NCBI GenBank assembly: GCA_963556255.1
Contig: OY744609.1
Location: forward strand, 2,538,418-2,602,417
Reading direction: 5' to 3'
DNA length: 64,000 nt
Source of the DNA: Allolobophora icterica
Lineage: Eukaryota; Annelida; Clitellata; Crassiclitellata; Lumbricidae
This document shows, in pieces, positions 40,704-51,502 of the stretch. Each line of letters begins with the position of its first letter. Positions within the stretch are counted from its first letter, which is position 1. The notes below the pieces were generated by a model. That model did not search any database. It was not told where the DNA came from and worked only from the letters and a program-made list of their open reading frames with translations. The translations under genes were made by a program, and so were the position numbers.

Positions 40704-41378
40704 ATGTCTTTGTACCCAACGCTTATGGAGTCAACAATTTCGTCAGACACGACGTCGCAAACATTTCGTCTGCAGAAGATTGGCGAAATAGAAGCCTTCC
40801 TGAGGTCAGAGTCGATAAGTCGGGGACAACTGTGTAAGAAGTATAAGAGGGTTGTAGATGTGGCTAATGGGGCCTCGGCAGGTCTCGCTCTGGTTAGTCT
40901 TGGAACTGGGGTGGGTGGGGCAGCTATGCTAGCCACTGGTATTGGTTTTATTCCTGGTATTGTTCTAGAGAGTTTAGCCATAGCGACGAGTTTTCTGGAT
41001 ATTATTGGAAATGTTATTAGTAGAAGTTTTGTTGCTAAAGCTTCAAAAGACGACGAAATTTGTATTTTGGCTGAAAGTAAACTAAACACTGTTCATGACC
41101 ATATTTCTAAGGCGTTGGAGGACACGGCTATTAGCGATGAAGAGTATAAGCTTATTCTGGGAGAGGAGGAGAAATATAGAACGATGAAACGTGATATACA
41201 AAGCAAGAATGGAAAAAAAAGAGTTGCCGAGTCAATGCAAAGACCAGATGGTGGCAGAACTAATCAAGAAACTAACCAGCGCTGGGTCTTCTCCGCGAAC
41301 CGCGATATAAAAATTTTCATCCTTGGTGGTTGGAGTAGTGAGTCTGTAATTCCTAGCGCACCACCGCCGTACGATTAG
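40704..41378 (+). CDS. Two-helix membrane protein, copy B, with PSAP/PPPY tail
   Basis: 224 aa. Same first 170 residues as copy C: FRLQKIGEIEAFL, hydrophobic glycine-rich 50-95, charged helix. Eight A at 41213-41220 place the frame so that it ends IPSAPPPYD at 41378. PSAP and PPPY are late-domain motifs that recruit TSG101 and NEDD4-type ligases in enveloped viruses. The stretch just after the A-run looks unnatural in this frame (MQRPDGGRTNQ), whereas the copy C frame looks natural there. Confidence 0.65.
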   Translation: MSLYPTLMESTISSDTTSQTFRLQKIGEIEAFLRSESISRGQLCKKYKRVVDVANGASAGLALVSLGTGVGGAAMLATGIGFIPGIVLESLAIATSFLDIIGNVISRSFVAKASKDDEICILAESKLNTVHDHISKALEDTAISDEEYKLILGEEEKYRTMKRDIQSKNGKKRVAESMQRPDGGRTNQETNQRWVFSANRDIKIFILGGWSSESVIPSAPPPYD

Positions 41379-41389
41379 TGGGCTACAAT

Positions 41390-41513
41390 GTTTACCACCA
41401 CACACACACGAGTTTGAGCCGGCCTCGTGGGAGGGTCTCGGCCGGCAGCAAACGACACTTTCACGGTTTGATGTGTTAAGGCAATCCGTGATCCTTATTT
41501 TTTGGCTTTGGCC
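41390..41513 (-). repeat. Truncated right terminal repeat of copy B
   Basis: Matches 30150-30270 of copy C (GGCCTCGTGGGAGGGTCTCGG, TGTGTTAAGGCAATCC, CTTATTTTTTGGCTTTGG) and then stops; the outer two thirds of the repeat are missing. Confidence 0.8.
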
Positions 41514-41523
41514 GAATTGGCTT

Positions 41524-41759
41524 AGAGACGGCCTTTATATCAAATCACTTCTATTGAGCCCGATTTAAAAGCCCACTTAACACCATGATTCAAAAGACTT
41601 CTAAGCCACGATAGCCACAGACACTGCTTGGAAACCGATCGTTGATAAGGGTCAGTGGGTCCTGTAGGCCTCTGTGGACCCTTTTTCTGTAGAGATAGTC
41701 TTTATATCAAGCAGCTTTTTGTAGCGCATGATTTCAAAGCCCCGTATCCAATCTACTCC
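41524..41759 (+). repeat. Family A terminal repeat, isolated left end
   Basis: Starts AGAGACGGCC and is almost identical to the reverse complement of 5380-5615. No family A genes follow, so this is a remnant. A segment just after it (41760-41795) resembles 5318-5350 in the direct orientation. Confidence 0.8.
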
Positions 41760-42108
41760 TTTAAACCCTTTTATGAAATCAGACTTTATAACGCATCATC
41801 GAAACTACGGGAAATTCCCAGCTGGCGTAATCATCCTAGGACTCATAATCGATACTACTGTGAATTCCTATCACGATGAGTCATAGGCGCGCGTGATATT
41901 CGTCGCGAAGTATTAGTCACGTGATCGAAACTGTGGGATTTCCAACAGTTTCGATCACGTGACATGGTGGTTATTGTCGTGGTTGTTATCGTGGTTATTG
42001 CCGTGGTTATGAGCCAGAATACTCTCACACACACATACATACACACACATACACACATACATACAAGTAGTAGGAATTATGAGCCAGAATATTGTAATTC
42101 CTACTACT
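41760..42108. repeat. Spacer with two strong hairpins and a CA/CATA repeat
   Basis: GTCACGTGATCGAAACTGT (41916-41934) pairs perfectly with 41945-41963 around a 10-base loop. AGTAGTAGGAATTA (42066-42079) pairs with 42095-42108, directly abutting copy D. A (CA)/(CATA) tract lies at 42024-42065, and TTATGAGCCAGAAT occurs twice (42006, 42078). No gene. Confidence 0.8.
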
Positions 42109-42436
42109 AACATGTGTTGGCAGAAGGACACGACTGCGGTGGCGGCGGCTGTGAATCTCGGCTTTGAGACCCGTCGACAGATGATCATTGGAAAACCAGT
42201 CATCGTTCCCTTAAGACATCTATTCGGTTTTTGCGATCATTATCACAAGGTCGTATACGGGATTAAACACTCCTTACTGCTGAGCCGGCAGGGGGATGCA
42301 GACGCGATCTTCAAGGAAGCCGCTGCGACCAATGGCCAGATCACGCTGACTAAACTCTCCTGGTTCATGCCGCATATAATACCCGCTCTGTATTATAAAA
42401 GCATGCTTATGAAGCAGATTGAAGCAAAGGTTAAGG

Positions 42437-43385
42437 CAGGGGTGGGCAACATACGGCCCGCGGGCCGGATCCGGCCCCTGGGGACCTTTGGACCGGCCCC
42501 CAACATGTCTTTTACATTAAAATTGTATCTGGCACTTATGTCTGGATTTCTGTATGTAAGCCGACATTAAAACATCTGTTTCTTATTTATTAAGAATCCA
42601 GCCTATAGTCTAGTCAGCTAGTTAACTACACGTACTTAGTCATCAATGTAACGACTCTGCAAGAAACAAGACAACACAATTTTTGGATCTCCATTTTCCA
42701 TTGATGCCAATTCAGCACCAGACTCCATGCACGTGGAATTGATTAAACTCCAATGCAACAGTAAGTTGGAAAGGAAATGTCATGAGGTACCTCCGATTCA
42801 GTTCTACAAACTACATTTCTCAGGATTCGTACCCTTCACTTAGATTTCATGCCCTGAAAGTGGCTGCTCTGTTTCCAAGCACCTATATTTGTGAACAGTT
42901 CTTCTCAAATATGAAACTAACAAAATGCAAAAACAGATGCAGACTAACAGATGACAATCTCTCTAATGAACTTCATTAAAGCAAAAATTCCGGATTTGTG
43001 TCGTGAGAAGAAGTATCAGATCTCAAATTAATCATTAAATATAGTGCCCCAAGCAAATGGATAGGCCCTACATTGTACAGTTTTATGTAGGCCTATTTTA
43101 AACTTTAAGAAATATTAAAACTATAGGCCTAGTTGTTTTTATTGTAGTGTCGGGCTGTAGGTATTAGGATAATTATGTTTCAGCATACAAATTACCTTCA
43201 TTTTCGTTAAACTTAAAATTTAACCTTAACAGTTATTCTGCAATATTTGTTTTTAATAAAATTAATATTGTCTCGTTTTCTTGGGGAAATGAATCTGGAA
43301 AACTAGCCCGCGATTGGCAAACGGCCCCTGAGCTGCCCTTCAAATCCTATGGCGGCCCTCTGTTAAAAGAAGTTGCCCATGCCTG
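42437..43385 (+). mobile_element. Internally deleted hAT element, 949 bp
   Basis: Termini CAGGGGTGGGCAACATACGG and its partner ending GTTGCCCATGCCTG, with 8-bp duplication GGTTAAGG at 42429-42436 and 43386-43393. Inner sequence retains the end of a transposase. Confidence 0.92.
42782..42979 (+). pseudogene. hAT transposase C-terminal (dimerisation) fragment
   Basis: YPSLRFHALKVAALFPSTYI, then CEQFFSNMKLTKCKNRCRLT and DDNLSNELH: the conserved C-terminal hATC dimerisation region of SCAND3/ZBED-like transposases. Only 66 codons remain; the catalytic domain is gone. Gives the superfamily of the host element. Confidence 0.85.
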
Positions 43386-44331
43386 GGTTAAGGTACCTGT
43401 AGCATTCCGCGCCATGCAATGCGACAACATTGCGGTGCCACGAGCGACGACTTTTTCCTGGCGTTTGAGCGTTAAGTCGGGCACGGAAAAACCGCGGTGG
43501 ATTCTTGTTGCTTTTCAGACTGGAAGGAATGCACATCAAGGCCAGAATCCGGCACTGTTTGACCATGCACAGGTTCGCAACATTTTCGCTATGCTCAACA
43601 GCGATCGCTACCCGGTGGTTGACATGAATCTCGACTTCACTAAGAGGACAACCTCTCGCGCTTACAAGGCCCTACGTGACTTCAAGGAAGAATATTGCGG
43701 TATAAACGCGCGTGAGTCGTCGTGCCAAGTAACACCAATCGACTTTGTAGATATGTTTCCGATCTTCGTCCTGGACGTGCGCAGGCAATCGGAACGACTA
43801 AAAACCTCTGTACAGGACATACAAATCAAGGTGGACTTTAACGAAGTGGTACCAAATAATACGGTAGCCTATGCCGTCCTGATCAGCGACCGACTTCTGA
43901 ACTTTGAATCGGATGGTAGCAAATTCAACGTCCTCTACTGATTCCCATAATCACACTTAGAAAAATGGCCCTCTTCTAGATATATTTTTTGCAAAAATTA
44001 AAACTGAATACGTTGCGTTCGGCCTTTCACTGACCGAAGGGCAAAAGCAAACATTGGCTAAAGCTGCGCGCGCCGGCACTAGTGCCACGATCCGGCTCAC
44101 TCATGGCCAGCTTCGCGGAGACGATAAGCTCGCGCTGACAAACGTTCAAGCCGCCCGAATCGCGAAGAAGATTGCGAAAGGCGTTGGTATGGAGCTGAGA
44201 TTCACCAAAACGCAACTGAAAAAGATGACAAAAATGGGCGGCTTTCTTCCGCTACTGGCACTCCTTCCGGCGATTTTCTGCGGTTTATCCGCGGCGGGTG
44301 CATTAGCTGGTGGAACCGCTGGGGTAGTAAA

Positions 44332-47268
44332 CAGTGGCGTAGCCAGGTTTTAACACCAGGGGGAGCGAGCACATAAAAAGGCCCCAACTACCAAAATATA
44401 TAATTTCAATTAATTACATTCATTAGGCCCCTGAATGCAACAAATTGCGAAGACCATCGCACGATAAGCCTTCTGACACATGCATCAAAAATCCTGCTAA
44501 GAATTATAACAAAGAGACTGCAGACAAAGGCGGAAGCAGAAAATTGCTTGGGAGAGGACCAATATGGGTTTAGAAAGGGAAAGGGGACAAGAGATGCGAT
44601 AGCAGCATTGAGGATAATAGCAGAAAGAAGCATCCAACATGACCAAGACATATATATCTGCTTCGTCGACTATGAAAAAGCTTTCGACAGAGTAGACTGG
44701 AGAAAGCTAATGGGAATACTGAGAAGAAAAGGGGTGGATTGGAGAGAAAGAAGATTGATAGGTAATCTATACATGGGACAAAGAGTGAAAATAAGAGTTG
44801 ATGGAGAATACTCAGAACCAGGAAAAATAGGAAGAGGGGTAAGACAAGGATGCCCACTGTCACCAATCCTATTCAACATCTATATAGAAGAGATCATAAG
44901 AGAAACGCTAGACGATATGGAGGAGGGGATAAAGGTAGGAGGAAGAAGGGTGAAGGCATTGAGATTTGCAGATGACCAGGCGATGCTGGCAACTAGCCAG
45001 GAGGGCTTACAAAGGATGATGGATCGTCTAAATACGGTATCACTGGAATATGAAATGAAAATAAACGTAAAGAAGACAAAGGTAATGAAGATAAGCAAGA
45101 GAAGCGGTATAATACCACAAACAATAAAGATCACACTAAACGGACAAGAAATAGAACAGGTGGAGAAGTTTTGCTATCTAGGAAGTGTGATCACAGACGA
45201 TGCAAGATGCCACGAGGAAATAAAAAGAAGAATATCCATGGGAAAAGATGCATTTTACAAAAGAGGAGAGCTGATGAGAGGAACCTTAAGCAAGAATCTA
45301 AAGAAGAGAATGGTGAAGACACTGGTGTGGAGTGTTGTGCTGTACGGCTCCGAGACATGGACAATGAGGAAGGACGACATAAAAAGATTGGAGGCCTTTG
45401 AGATGTGGGTGTGGCGCAGAATGGAGAGAGTTAGCTGGGTGGAACGGAGGACGAACGAGGAAATCCTGCAAATGGTAGAAGAACAAAGATCACTCATAAG
45501 TACTATACGTGGACGACAAAGGAAATGGATCGGGCACATCCTAAGGAGTGAGACACTGCTAAGAGACATCATGGAGGGAAGGATGGAGGGGAGAAAGACG
45601 CGAGGAAGACCGAGGGCAATGCTGCTAGACTGGATGATGACAAAAGAAGAAGGATACAGTGGACTGAAGAGAAGAGCACAAGACAGAGAACGATGGCGTC
45701 ATTGGTCATACGAACCTGCCGATGGGCAGAGAACATAAAGAAGAAGAAGAGGCCCCTGTCATATACTATTTATTTCTGTATTTTAAATAGAAACACTGAA
45801 ACACTCAAAAGGTAGCAAAAGCTAGTAATGAGTAATCGTGTAGTTACTGTAGTACACTATAATATAACAATACAAACAAAAACCAATTACAAAAGCCTTT
45901 TTCGTCTAGGCTTCATTTTAGCAAAGTTATCGTTTTCTTCGTCATAGCCATTTCACTAGCAATTTCACTTCGACGTTCAATGACATATGAGTACGTGTCT
46001 GCAAAAATTCTATAGGCCTATGGTCACATTGTCGGCATTCACACTGTAACCATGCTCTGAATCTAATTAAAACAACTAAATTTTGAAGCCAAATTTGTAA
46101 AATGCTCAAGTCTTGTAGTTGTGATATTCATTCATTCATTCATTCGGGTATTTATATAGCACCTCTACAAGAGGGCTACTAAGGGGTGCTCCCGACTCGA
46201 GCACGGCCAAACAATACAGCTTCAATCGAGTAGGCCTATAGAACTATCACTGGGAGTTCTGGGGAACAGGCGCTGATCCGGGAACCCCGTTCCGTGCCGT
46301 CGGGCCCAGCACTGAAAAACACGGTTCTGCATGGTGACTGTGCGGGCAAAAGGCACAATGGGTACCCCTTTGTCCGAAGATCGGAGGTGGTGACTACCCT
46401 GAACTTCCAGCAAAGGATCCGCAGATAAGCTGGAGCGCATCCCAGCAAGCACCTCCAGACCAGGGAAACAACCCTTACACTACACGCTGGCTGACAGTTG
46501 GCTGGAGCAATGCAGGACCTCCAGCAAAACCAGAGACTTGACCAAATTTTGGTATTCGACCAACAAGGCGCGTCACAGAGCGTTGCTGCGTTGCACTAGA
46601 TTGAGGCACGCCAAACGACTATGAATAAGATTTCCATCATCCAATGACATTTGCTCATGGAATCTCTTTCTTTTTCGAACACTATATGTTGCTTATAGTA
46701 ACATTTAAATTCATTTCGCATGTTTTAATATCGTTTTCAGATAGTTGAATCAAATGAGAAGCTGTTAAAAAAATCAATGCAAATTGATTCTCTGTAAATA
46801 TGTTGATAAATTGAAAGTCTTCGATCTATAGCATTTTTTCAGAATATTAGAAGAACTAAGAATTCGAACGTATCAATTAAGTGTTACAAGCATATCCTTT
46901 GCCTCAGCCACTGTTTCGTAGTGCATCTTTTAATCTCACCATCCACAATTCTATGCAGGGCAACTTTTAGTGATGATAAATTCTGCAAGACCCTGAATGC
47001 CCATCTGGTATCCCAAAGTTTTTTTAGAGTCAACGCGAAAGATTCTATACGATTGCAATGTTCTTCTTTTAATACTGAAAGACGAGTTAAACTGCCAGAA
47101 AAATGTATAGATACTTTCTAGAGTTCCAGAAGACAAATTATGTTGTTCGAACGATTGGAATAAATAAATTTTGAACGATTGGAATAAACTGTGAAAAGGC
47201 CCCACATCTTGGAAAATGGTATCAGAGGGAGCGGCCGCTCCCCCTGCTCCCCCCTAGCTACGCCTCTG
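44332..47268. mobile_element. Non-autonomous hAT element, 2,937 bp, carrying a LINE and a retroposon tail
   Basis: Termini CAGTGGCGTAGCCAGG and CCTAGCTACGCCTCTG, duplication GTAGTAAA at 44324-44331 and 47269-47276. No transposase is recognised. Inside are a LINE fragment (44434-45749), and near 46125 an (ATTC)n run followed by GTATTTATATAGCACC, a pattern typical of reversed SINE/LINE tails. The rest (46560-47190) is unremarkable. Confidence 0.9.
44434..45749 (+). mobile_element. 5'-truncated LINE, reverse transcriptase part
   Basis: Nine-base duplication AGGCCCCTG (44425-44433 and 45750-45758) and a (GAA)n-like tail mark the insertion. Open from the first base to the stop at 45736-45738. RT motifs: [53 protein letters not shown]; then a C-terminal region with YGSETWTMR and [16 protein letters not shown]. 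Endonuclease and 5' RT parts are missing. Clade not fixed; the C-terminal pattern is common to many animal endonuclease-RT LINEs. The open frame suggests a recent insertion. Confidence 0.9.
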
Positions 47269-47454
47269 GTAGTAAAGGCTGTGCAGAGCAAACAGGCCAG
47301 CGACGCTGCACTGGCGGAGGCGGCGCGTCACAATCGCGAACTCGAAGCTCAGGTCCGCGGGACCGGTTTATATCTCGGGCGTGAGACTGGTGGTGGTTGT
47401 TGCCCAATGTGTAAAGGATCGGGTCTCTACATCGGACTAAAAAACTAAAACCCT

Positions 47455-47815
47455 CTTAGCAACTTCGATATAGAGAAAGTTGCCAGAGCGCTGCCGCATT
47501 TCCGCGGTGTTTTCATGCGAGATGGTCTGCCCGCCGTGGCTCGTGAGAAGGAGTGTGGAGTTGTTAATTTAGATACCGGTTCTGGTGATGGTACTCACTG
47601 GGTCGCCTATTGGATAGATGGACATACAGCCGTCTATTTTGACAGTTATGGCCTGGATTCGCCTCTCGAAATTTCTCGATATTTAAACCGTTACATAAGA
47701 ACACAGACGTTCCAGCTGCAGGGGCCCGATGATGTGGTCATCTCTGTCTTCTCGTACTAAGAGAGCTCGCTGCCGGAAAGAATTTTGAAGACATCGTGCT
47801 TGACCTATGTTAGAC
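47455..47815 (+). pseudogene. Adenain-like protease, copy D, catalytic Cys region damaged
   Basis: GTHWVAYW and YFDSYGLD are kept, but seven bases are missing near 47736 compared with 26615-26640, removing part of VVCGHLC and shifting the frame. There is also an extra C after the slippery site (47451-47453) that closes the -1 frame. Confidence 0.88.
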
Positions 47816-47841
47816 TTCCACCAGCCTTTTTATATAAAAAA

Positions 47842-48398
47842 ATGCCGGTTGATAAATTTGGAAGAGACGGTGGAGGTGGGTTTGGAGGGGGCAGATAAGC
47901 GCCGCTGGGCTCGTCCACAAGGCGTGTGATACCATGTTGGGAATTCTATCGGCTGGAGGTTTTCAGCTGACAAATGTGGGAACGCCCACGATGGAAACGG
48001 ACGCCGCGACAAAGGCTTATGCAGACATCGTAGATCAGGACAACTTACAAATCACCGGTGGAACGATGTCTGGCGTTCTAAAAATGGGCGGTCACAAAGT
48101 AACTGGTTTACCTACGGATACACCGGAATCCGATAGCGACGCAGCGAGTTGGGCACAAGTGGTACAATACGCGGACCAAAAGGCGGTCGCAGCCGAAAAT
48201 CATGCAGACCAGAAGCTTATCGATGCCAGGCAGTACACGGACGAGAAGAATGCGGGGCTTAGCGATTCCGTTAGGCAGTATGCGGACGACAAGGACCTTA
48301 TTGTTAAAAGTTATGCCAACGAGCACGATGTTATCGTCAGGAACGCGTGCGTGCTCAAATCAGGCAGCGTAATGACTGGAAGTTTAGCTATGGGCGGC
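47842..48398 (+). pseudogene. Fibre protein fragment, copy D
   Basis: Start MPVDKFGRDGGGG; one G is missing in the G-run near 47887-47892, shifting the frame, and copy D ends in the third shaft module (after TGSLAMGG). Shaft modules and YADQKA linkers as in copy C. Confidence 0.85.
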
Positions 48399-48616
48399 CT
48401 AGCTAATTAGGTAAGCACGACGTCATTGAATTTGAATTGCCAACGTCTGATTGGTGAGAGTGAGGTCAGGTGATAACGGTACGTGCGTAGCGCTAGTTAT
48501 TATTGGCTATAAGAAGACCAAGTCAAGGTCGAATTGTAAATAGATTGAACTCCTATTTAGCGTGTTCAAAGAAGACTTACTATAGCGTCAGTGAACCTAC
48601 ATTGTAAGCAAGTAAG

Positions 48617-48748
48617 ATGGCCTTAGAATTTCAAAAGTGGATCAAAGCGGGTCAGGACCTTGCGTATGATGGCGACTCTCTGAAAAGCTTGTCAAAGAAA
48701 TACAGGCTGAAGTGAAAGAAGAGAAATTACGCCTGGCTGAGATTGAAG

Positions 48749-48782
<34 letters not shown>

Positions 48783-49537
48783 TTCGTTTATTCAAACATT
48801 AAGTTGACACAGACGCAACTTAGACAAACAAGACTACAAAAGACAAATTCTAGGGCCAAAAGTACAGGGTTTTATGCATGAAATTGTCAATAAGCATTCT
48901 TATAAAGGATGCGTGAAATGTAGTTGCGGTCATCTTTGTGCGGTAGGGAGAAGTTATGAGATCTAGTGCGAAGATTATGACCACCGGTGCTACGAGGAGG
49001 CGTTCGGAAGAAGCGGAGCAGAAACTACGCTTAGCCGAGATTGAAGATAAGAGAAGTTCGGAAGAAGCGGAGCAGAAATTACGCTTAGCCGAGATTGAAG
49101 ATAAGAGACTTTCGGAAGAAGCGGAGCAGAAATTGCGCTTAGCCGAGATTGAAGATAAGAGACGTTCGGAAGAAGCGGAACAAAAATTACGTTTAGCCGA
49201 GATTGAAGATAAGCGACTTTCTGAAGAGAGAGAATTAAAAAGACTTGAAATTGAAAGCCAGAAAAAAGTAAAGCTTAAGGAACTAGAACTTCGAATGGCT
49301 TATGACGCCAGACAAGAAGATGGAGACAGAGGAAGGTTTAATGGAGATAGGAAGCATTTAGGACAGGCAAACAGTGCCAAATATGTCAAGATGCCTCTCT
49401 TCCGAGAAGACATAGATTGTCTGGATGCTTATCTCCTAAGATTTGAGGGGATATGTACAGTGTATAAGGTTCCAAATGATCTATGGCCTCTTACGTTGAT
49501 AAATCTTTACAAGGTAAAGCGCAAAAAATCTCCATAA
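48617..49537 (+). pseudogene. LTR-retrotransposon gag remnant with 18-residue repeats
   Basis: ATG at 48617 (MALEFQKWIKAGQDLAYDG), frame change near 48678-48690, interruption by a retroposon tail at 48752-48945, then an open frame to 49537. Four or so tandem repeats of EEAEQKLRLAEIEDKRRS (54 bp each) form a highly charged helix, followed by ELKRLEIES and PLFREDIDCLDAYLLRFEGI, a typical Ty3/gypsy-type gag segment. The downstream part is missing. No LTR or pol found next to it. Confidence 0.75.
48752..48945 (-). mobile_element. Reversed retroposon 3' tail in gag
   Basis: An (AATC)n run followed by AATTCGTTTATTCAAAC. A related block (TCTTCGTTTATTGGTTCAAAC after a CAA-rich run) is at about 49595-49680. 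Probably two copies of one LINE/SINE family inserted in minus orientation. Confidence 0.5.
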
Positions 49538-50690
49538 CAGTCCAGGGGTTCAGTGATATCGCGTGCCTGGGCACGATGGGGAACTAGAACTTTGATTTTA
49601 GCAACAACAACGACAACAACAACAACAATAATCTTCGTTTATTGGTTCAAACTGACAAGTACGCAATAAGATTACATGATATAGTAGTAACAGATGATAA
49701 TAATTAAGTTTAACGGTCTAACAGGAATCGAATTTAACGGTATGGCAGACCGTAAGGCGCCCATCTGTCCTGCTGCTCATTTTACAATCGCCACGTAGGG
49801 AATCAAGGGTGAGTAAACCTTTATATAATCATTGTAATATCGAGTTTTCTACAGCGACCAAAAAGCGAAGTCGCGCGATCCGCTCAGTCAAAATCAAATC
49901 GATAGACAAGTGAGGTTGAAATCGGTTCAAGGTCAAAATCCAAAGGGTCCGACAGGCAGACAGTCTGCAGCTATCCGTACGGTGGATGACTGGATGCTGT
50001 TGAGAATTGAATTGGCGAGAGATCGAGGTAAGGGAAAGAGTAGGCCTATTATATTTAAATCATTTTTAATGCTGAAATATGACTTAGGCTCACTTAGCCG
50101 CGCAAGACCTTACTGTACTTCGTCTGCTAGAGGACCGACGTACATCCGTTAAGGGGATGGGGAAAGGGGAGGGCATAATAAGGGAGAGAGAAGATCAAGG
50201 CTGGAGACCAGTTTTGTGAATGTCCCCTATGTATGACCTCAAATCTCATAGTCTAATGTAGAGAAACCGCAAAGCAATGAAAGCAGCTTTTACAAGGCAA
50301 AACGAATACAAGAAAGAAAAACAAATCCTGAATACGCTGATCATAGCCATATTAGTGACAGTAAGTCCTTCACTTACAATAACTCACCCTGCCATCATTT
50401 TCATGGGCATTGCGTTGGACCCACGTGGGCTCTATATATAAGTCCTATATATGGGCCCCGTGTGGCCATGCTCGCAGGACAGCGCCGTCGATTGATCTTT
50501 GTCATTAAAAAGTGGCGCTCAATAAAATGTAAAATTCAAACTTGCAACATGTCATCCATCCTCACCATCGACGTTAATCAGTGCACAGAGCCATAGACGC
50601 TTGTAGCGCAACTATTAAACTACTAGTGTATTTGCCCGTCATAATTATGACGTGACGACAGTGTATCATTATAGGCCTATATGTATCGTT
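49538..50690. other. Intergenic, no gene recognised
   Basis: Contains the second retroposon-like tail (49595-49680) and a block at 49850-49905 similar to the tandem units of 15180-15560. ORFs here are short and featureless. Confidence 0.5.
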
Positions 50691-50788
50691 GGTTAAAATG
50701 CTCTGATCGCCGTCGTCAAGACGACCGTCGTCAAGACGGTGGTGGTGTGAAACTTATAACCCCGGGCAACGCCGGGTAATCCAGCTAG
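50691..50788 (+). mobile_element. Helitron 3' end
   Basis: Hairpin CCCGGGCAACGCCGGG followed after 8 bases by CTAG at 50785-50788 and a T: the Helitron 3' signature. Upstream limit not found; only the terminal region is annotated. Confidence 0.65.
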
Positions 50789-50791
50789 TTA

Positions 50792-51502
50792 TCTATATAA
50801 ATCAAGCGAGAATTCTGTGTGTCTGTCTGTCTGTTTGACCGGGATTAACTTCTACAATTTTGCACCTTTTCACTCGAAACCCTCACTACTGTGTCGGCCT
50901 CGGCATCGGACACCCAGTGGAGGGGTTCGCTTACATGGTGAAAATCCCCCAAAACTCTACCCAACCGACCGTCCCTCACGCTTCCAGTGCAAAGCGGTTC
51001 TATATATGGCGCCGGTATTTCCAACGTCATTAATAATGTGCATAGCGCTCTTCCACTGCCAAGCGGTTCTATTTATGGCGCGGGTGATCCCCAACGTCAT
51101 TAATAATGCGCATAACGACGTTGTTTACTTTCGCACAAAATTTAATTACGATCGATGCGAACTATATTCGTCGTTTTACAGCAAAATTGTATCTTCAAAG
51201 ACTCTTCTTTACTAAGGGCAGTGAGGGCTAGATTTATGGCGTTTTCTTGAACCCGCCAACGCCGGGTTCACCCTCTTCGACTGCCAAGCAGTCAGTCCAC
51301 GGGAGACTGGGAAGCAGTCGTCGCCACAGGGCGACTGCGAAGCAGTCAGTCCACGCCTAGACTCCGAAGCAGTCTCCTCCACAGGTCGCCTAAATTTCTT
51401 CCTTATTCGCTACACGCATTTAAACTTATACCTAAATTTGTTGCTTATTCGCTACAGGGATTGAAACTTATAACCCCGAGCAACGCCGGGTAAACCTGCT
51501 AG
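50792..51502 (+). mobile_element. Non-autonomous Helitron, 711 bp
   Basis: Starts TCTATATAAATCAAGCG followed by a TCTG tract, and ends with hairpin CCCCGAGCAACGCCGGG and CTAG at 51499-51502, between A and T as expected for this class. No Rep/helicase gene. Starts 3 bp after another Helitron 3' end of the same family. Confidence 0.8.
51278..51390. repeat. Short palindromic minisatellite in the Helitron
   Basis: Repeated GACTGCxAAGCAGTC-type units, each able to form a 6-bp hairpin, spaced by CCACxGG linkers. Confidence 0.7.

Larger units (their letters stand above)
8990..41513 (+). mobile_element. Polinton copy B (outer), interrupted by copy C
   Basis: Second-family Polinton whose own sequence is about 8990-13051 plus 30510-41513, split by copy C inside PolB. 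The right terminal repeat is recognisable at 41390-41513 but stops where family A sequence begins nearby. The left end is not located; 8990 is where similarity to copy C is first clear. Gene order and strand equal copy C. Broken genes: PolB (1-nt deletion and the copy C insertion), ATPase, penton and MCP. Intact frames: integrase, PLA2 protein, DUF8207-like protein, membrane-active protein, hydrophobic capsid-associated protein, fibre and the two genes after it. Confidence 0.82.
42109..43941 (+). pseudogene. Major capsid protein fragment, copy D, split by hAT
   Basis: Begins at the MCP codons for MCWQKDTT, lacks the first 140 or so residues and a short internal segment near GKPV, and is split at 42429-43393 by an hAT element with its duplicated GGTTAAGG. 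The rest is open to the stop at 43939-43941. The 3' end here is undamaged and shows what copy B lost at 37006. Confidence 0.9.
43996..47448 (+). pseudogene. Hydrophobic capsid-associated protein, copy D, split by hAT
   Basis: The start codon is changed (ATT at 43996 where B and C have ATG). The first part runs to the hAT at 44332, the second from 47277 to the stop at 47446-47448. GTAGTAAA is duplicated on both sides. The slippery A AAA AAC is kept at 47439-47445. Confidence 0.9.
42109..48398 (+). mobile_element. Polinton copy D, late-gene fragment
   Basis: Runs from the middle of MCP to the third shaft module of the fibre, with no terminal repeats. Contains two hAT insertions (42437-43385, 44332-47268) and a LINE within the second. 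All genes are broken. Base sequence close to copies B and C, with features of both. Confidence 0.88.

Noticed and set aside
41655..41879. 74-codon plus-strand frame in the family A terminal repeat
   Set aside because: Lies inside a terminal repeat and its flank; the mirror copy at 5380-5615 does not keep it as a gene.
48752..48781. CAAT repeat considered as a CRISPR-like or telomeric array
   Set aside because: Simple AATC microsatellite next to a retroposon tail; no spacers and wrong unit for telomeres.
50817..51215. 132-codon frame in a Helitron
   Set aside because: No Rep or helicase motif; lies in a 711-bp non-autonomous element and includes the terminal TCTG tract.
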